DNA of 6,289 bases, from the NCBI GenBank assembly GCA_937871735.1, contig CALMOI010000008.1, positions 1 through 6,289 on the forward strand, given 5' to 3'. This DNA comes from an uncultured Comamonadaceae bacterium. GTDB taxonomy: Bacteria; Pseudomonadota; Gammaproteobacteria; Burkholderiales; Burkholderiaceae_C. Position 1 is the first letter of the stretch. Every line of letters begins with the position of its first letter. The notes under the pieces are model-generated. The model ran no database searches. It saw nothing but the letters and a program-made list of their open reading frames with translations, and was not told where the DNA came from. Positions 5,332 through 6,289 of the stretch are shown here, piece by piece. A program made the translations under genes and the position numbers.

Positions 5332-5358
5332 GCTGGCGCACAGGGTGTGTGCGCCAGC
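5332..5358 (-). other. Perfect 10-pair stem-loop between nifK and the ferredoxin gene
   Basis: GCTGGCGCAC (5332..5341) and GTGCGCCAGC (5349..5358) are exact inverted repeats around a seven-base loop, 21 bases after the nifK stop. No T-run follows on the minus strand, so it is not a classic intrinsic terminator. It could protect the 3' end of a processed nifHDK message, partially attenuate transcription into the downstream genes, or be a REP-like element. A stable hairpin here would help keep NifHDK output above that of the downstream genes. Confidence 0.6.
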
Positions 5359-5379
5359 AGTCCAGCCCGACTCGGTGCA

Positions 5380-6289
5380 TCAGCGGATGATGTCGTAGCT
5401 GTAGTCGGTCTTGCCCGGAACGATGGTGTTGGCATCGAGGGCTTCAAAGAACTCGTCCAGCAGCGTCACCAAGGTGCGCAGGCCGCCTTCGTAGCCCCAA
5501 GTGGGGTAACGGTGGTAGTGGTGACGGTCAAAGATCGGGAACACCATGCGAATCAACGGGGTGCCGGTGTCGCGTTCCAGGTACTTGCCGTAGGTGTTGC
5601 CGATCAGGAAATCGACCGGTTCCGTGAACAGCAAGCTGCGCAGGTGCCACAGATCGCGCTTGGGGTAGACCTTGCAGCCAGCGCCGTAGGGCGAGCTGTC
5701 AAACAGCTTTTGCACCTTCTCGGCCCAAGTGTTGTCACCGTTGGTGGCCAGCACGTGAGCGGGTTCAGCGCCCAACTCCAGCAAGAACTGGGTGTAGCCC
5801 AGCATTTGATCGGGGTCGCCGTACAGGGCGTAGCGCTTGCCGTGCAAGTGAGCTTGGCTGTCAGCCATCGCGTCCACCAGTTGGCCGCGTTCCAGTTCCA
5901 ACTCAGCGGGAACCGGCTTGCCGGTCAGGCGCGAGATGGCCATCAAGAAAGCATCAGTGCCAGCCACGCCGACGGGGGCGTTCAGCGTCACAACTTCTTG
6001 GCCGTGTTCAGCGATGAACTTGCTGGTCTTTTCGCAGCAGAACTCTTGGAAGACGATGGTGGCCTTGGCGTGCAGGGCGGCGATCACTTCTTCCTTGGTG
6101 GTGCCGCCTTCGTACATGCGGAACTCGCCGTCGGTGGGGGTGTTCCAGTTTTGCGACGGGTCGCAAATGATGTTCACTTTGACACCGAACAGGCTGAAGA
6201 TGCGGCGGATTTCCTTCATGTTGCCGACGACGAAGCCGTCAAAGCCACCAATGAAGTTGATGCTGTCGTCAGGCACGCGCACCAGCGGT
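5380..6289 (-). CDS. nifK: NifK, nitrogenase MoFe protein beta subunit (C-terminal 302 residues, cut by window edge)
   Basis: NifK is the beta subunit of the MoFe protein, which shares the P-cluster with NifD and reduces N2 using electrons from NifH. The reading frame enters at the right edge and runs 302 codons to TGA at 5380..5382. Family landmarks are clear: VGNMKEIRRIF, DGEFRMYEGGTT, LVDAMADSQAHLHGKR, YALYGDPD, KRDLWHLRSL, IGNTYGKYLERDTGTPLIR, FPIFDRHHYHRYPTWGYEG and the terminal TDYSYDIIR, comparable with the YNHDLVR-type ending of Azotobacter NifK. The P-cluster cysteines lie upstream of the window and cannot be checked. The presence of NifE nearby supports a molybdenum rather than vanadium or iron-only system. 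No frameshift is seen. nifD and nifH should lie beyond the right edge, with the operon promoter. Confidence 0.97.
   Translation of the reverse strand, partial: PLVRVPDDSINFIGGFDGFVVGNMKEIRRIFSLFGVKVNIICDPSQNWNTPTDGEFRMYEGGTTKEEVIAALHAKATIVFQEFCCEKTSKFIAEHGQEVVTLNAPVGVAGTDAFLMAISRLTGKPVPAELELERGQLVDAMADSQAHLHGKRYALYGDPDQMLGYTQFLLELGAEPAHVLATNGDNTWAEKVQKLFDSSPYGAGCKVYPKRDLWHLRSLLFTEPVDFLIGNTYGKYLERDTGTPLIRMVFPIFDRHHYHRYPTWGYEGGLRTLVTLLDEFFEALDANTIVPGKTDYSYDIIR

Overview
The window is part of a molybdenum-nitrogenase (nif) gene cluster from a GC-rich proteobacterium. A nitrogen-fixing betaproteobacterium of the Burkholderiales type is my best guess, inferred from base composition, the NifE and NifK sequences and the gene neighbourhood; no rRNA or other taxonomic marker is present. 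It holds eight genes, two of them cut by the window edges, and no tRNA, rRNA, CRISPR array or transposase gene that I can see.

Layout, read along the minus strand from the right edge. The C-terminal 302 residues of NifK (MoFe protein beta subunit) end at 5380. Five small genes follow on the same strand with gaps of 17 to 102 bases, so they look like the distal part of the nifHDK operon: (1) a [2Fe-2S] ferredoxin of the Shethna/FeSII type, (2) an unrecognised 109-residue protein, (3) an unrecognised 161-residue protein with a GTG start, (4) a 118-residue helical protein that resembles a HepT-type HEPN domain without its catalytic residues, and (5) a 159-residue ferritin-like protein with an apparently incomplete di-iron ligand set. 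Neither nifT nor nifY is seen between nifK and nifE.

The run is then interrupted by a plus-strand gene (1036..3039) for a 667-residue Tat-exported glycoside hydrolase of family GH28 (polygalacturonase type). Stretches of it are clearly less GC-rich than the nif genes. It faces the ferritin-like gene convergently and nifE divergently. nifE, the FeMo-cofactor scaffold gene, starts at 770 on the minus strand and leaves the window after 256 codons.

The 265-base region between nifE and the GH28 gene holds the clearest regulatory signals. There is a sigma54-like -24/-12 element in front of nifE. There is a sigma70-like promoter in front of the GH28 gene. A perfect 18-base palindrome, TTGTACG-ACAA-CGTACAA, satisfies both the NifA upstream activator consensus (TGT-N10-ACA) and the TTGT-N3-ACAA pattern of FadR/GntR-type operators, and it sits where a repressor of the GH28 gene would bind.

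Together: NifK and NifE belong to nitrogenase structure and cofactor assembly. The FeSII-like ferredoxin suggests conformational protection of nitrogenase from oxygen, and the ferritin-like protein may add iron or oxygen handling. The pectin-degrading enzyme is foreign to this pathway and looks inserted, possibly linking plant-polymer use to a diazotrophic lifestyle.
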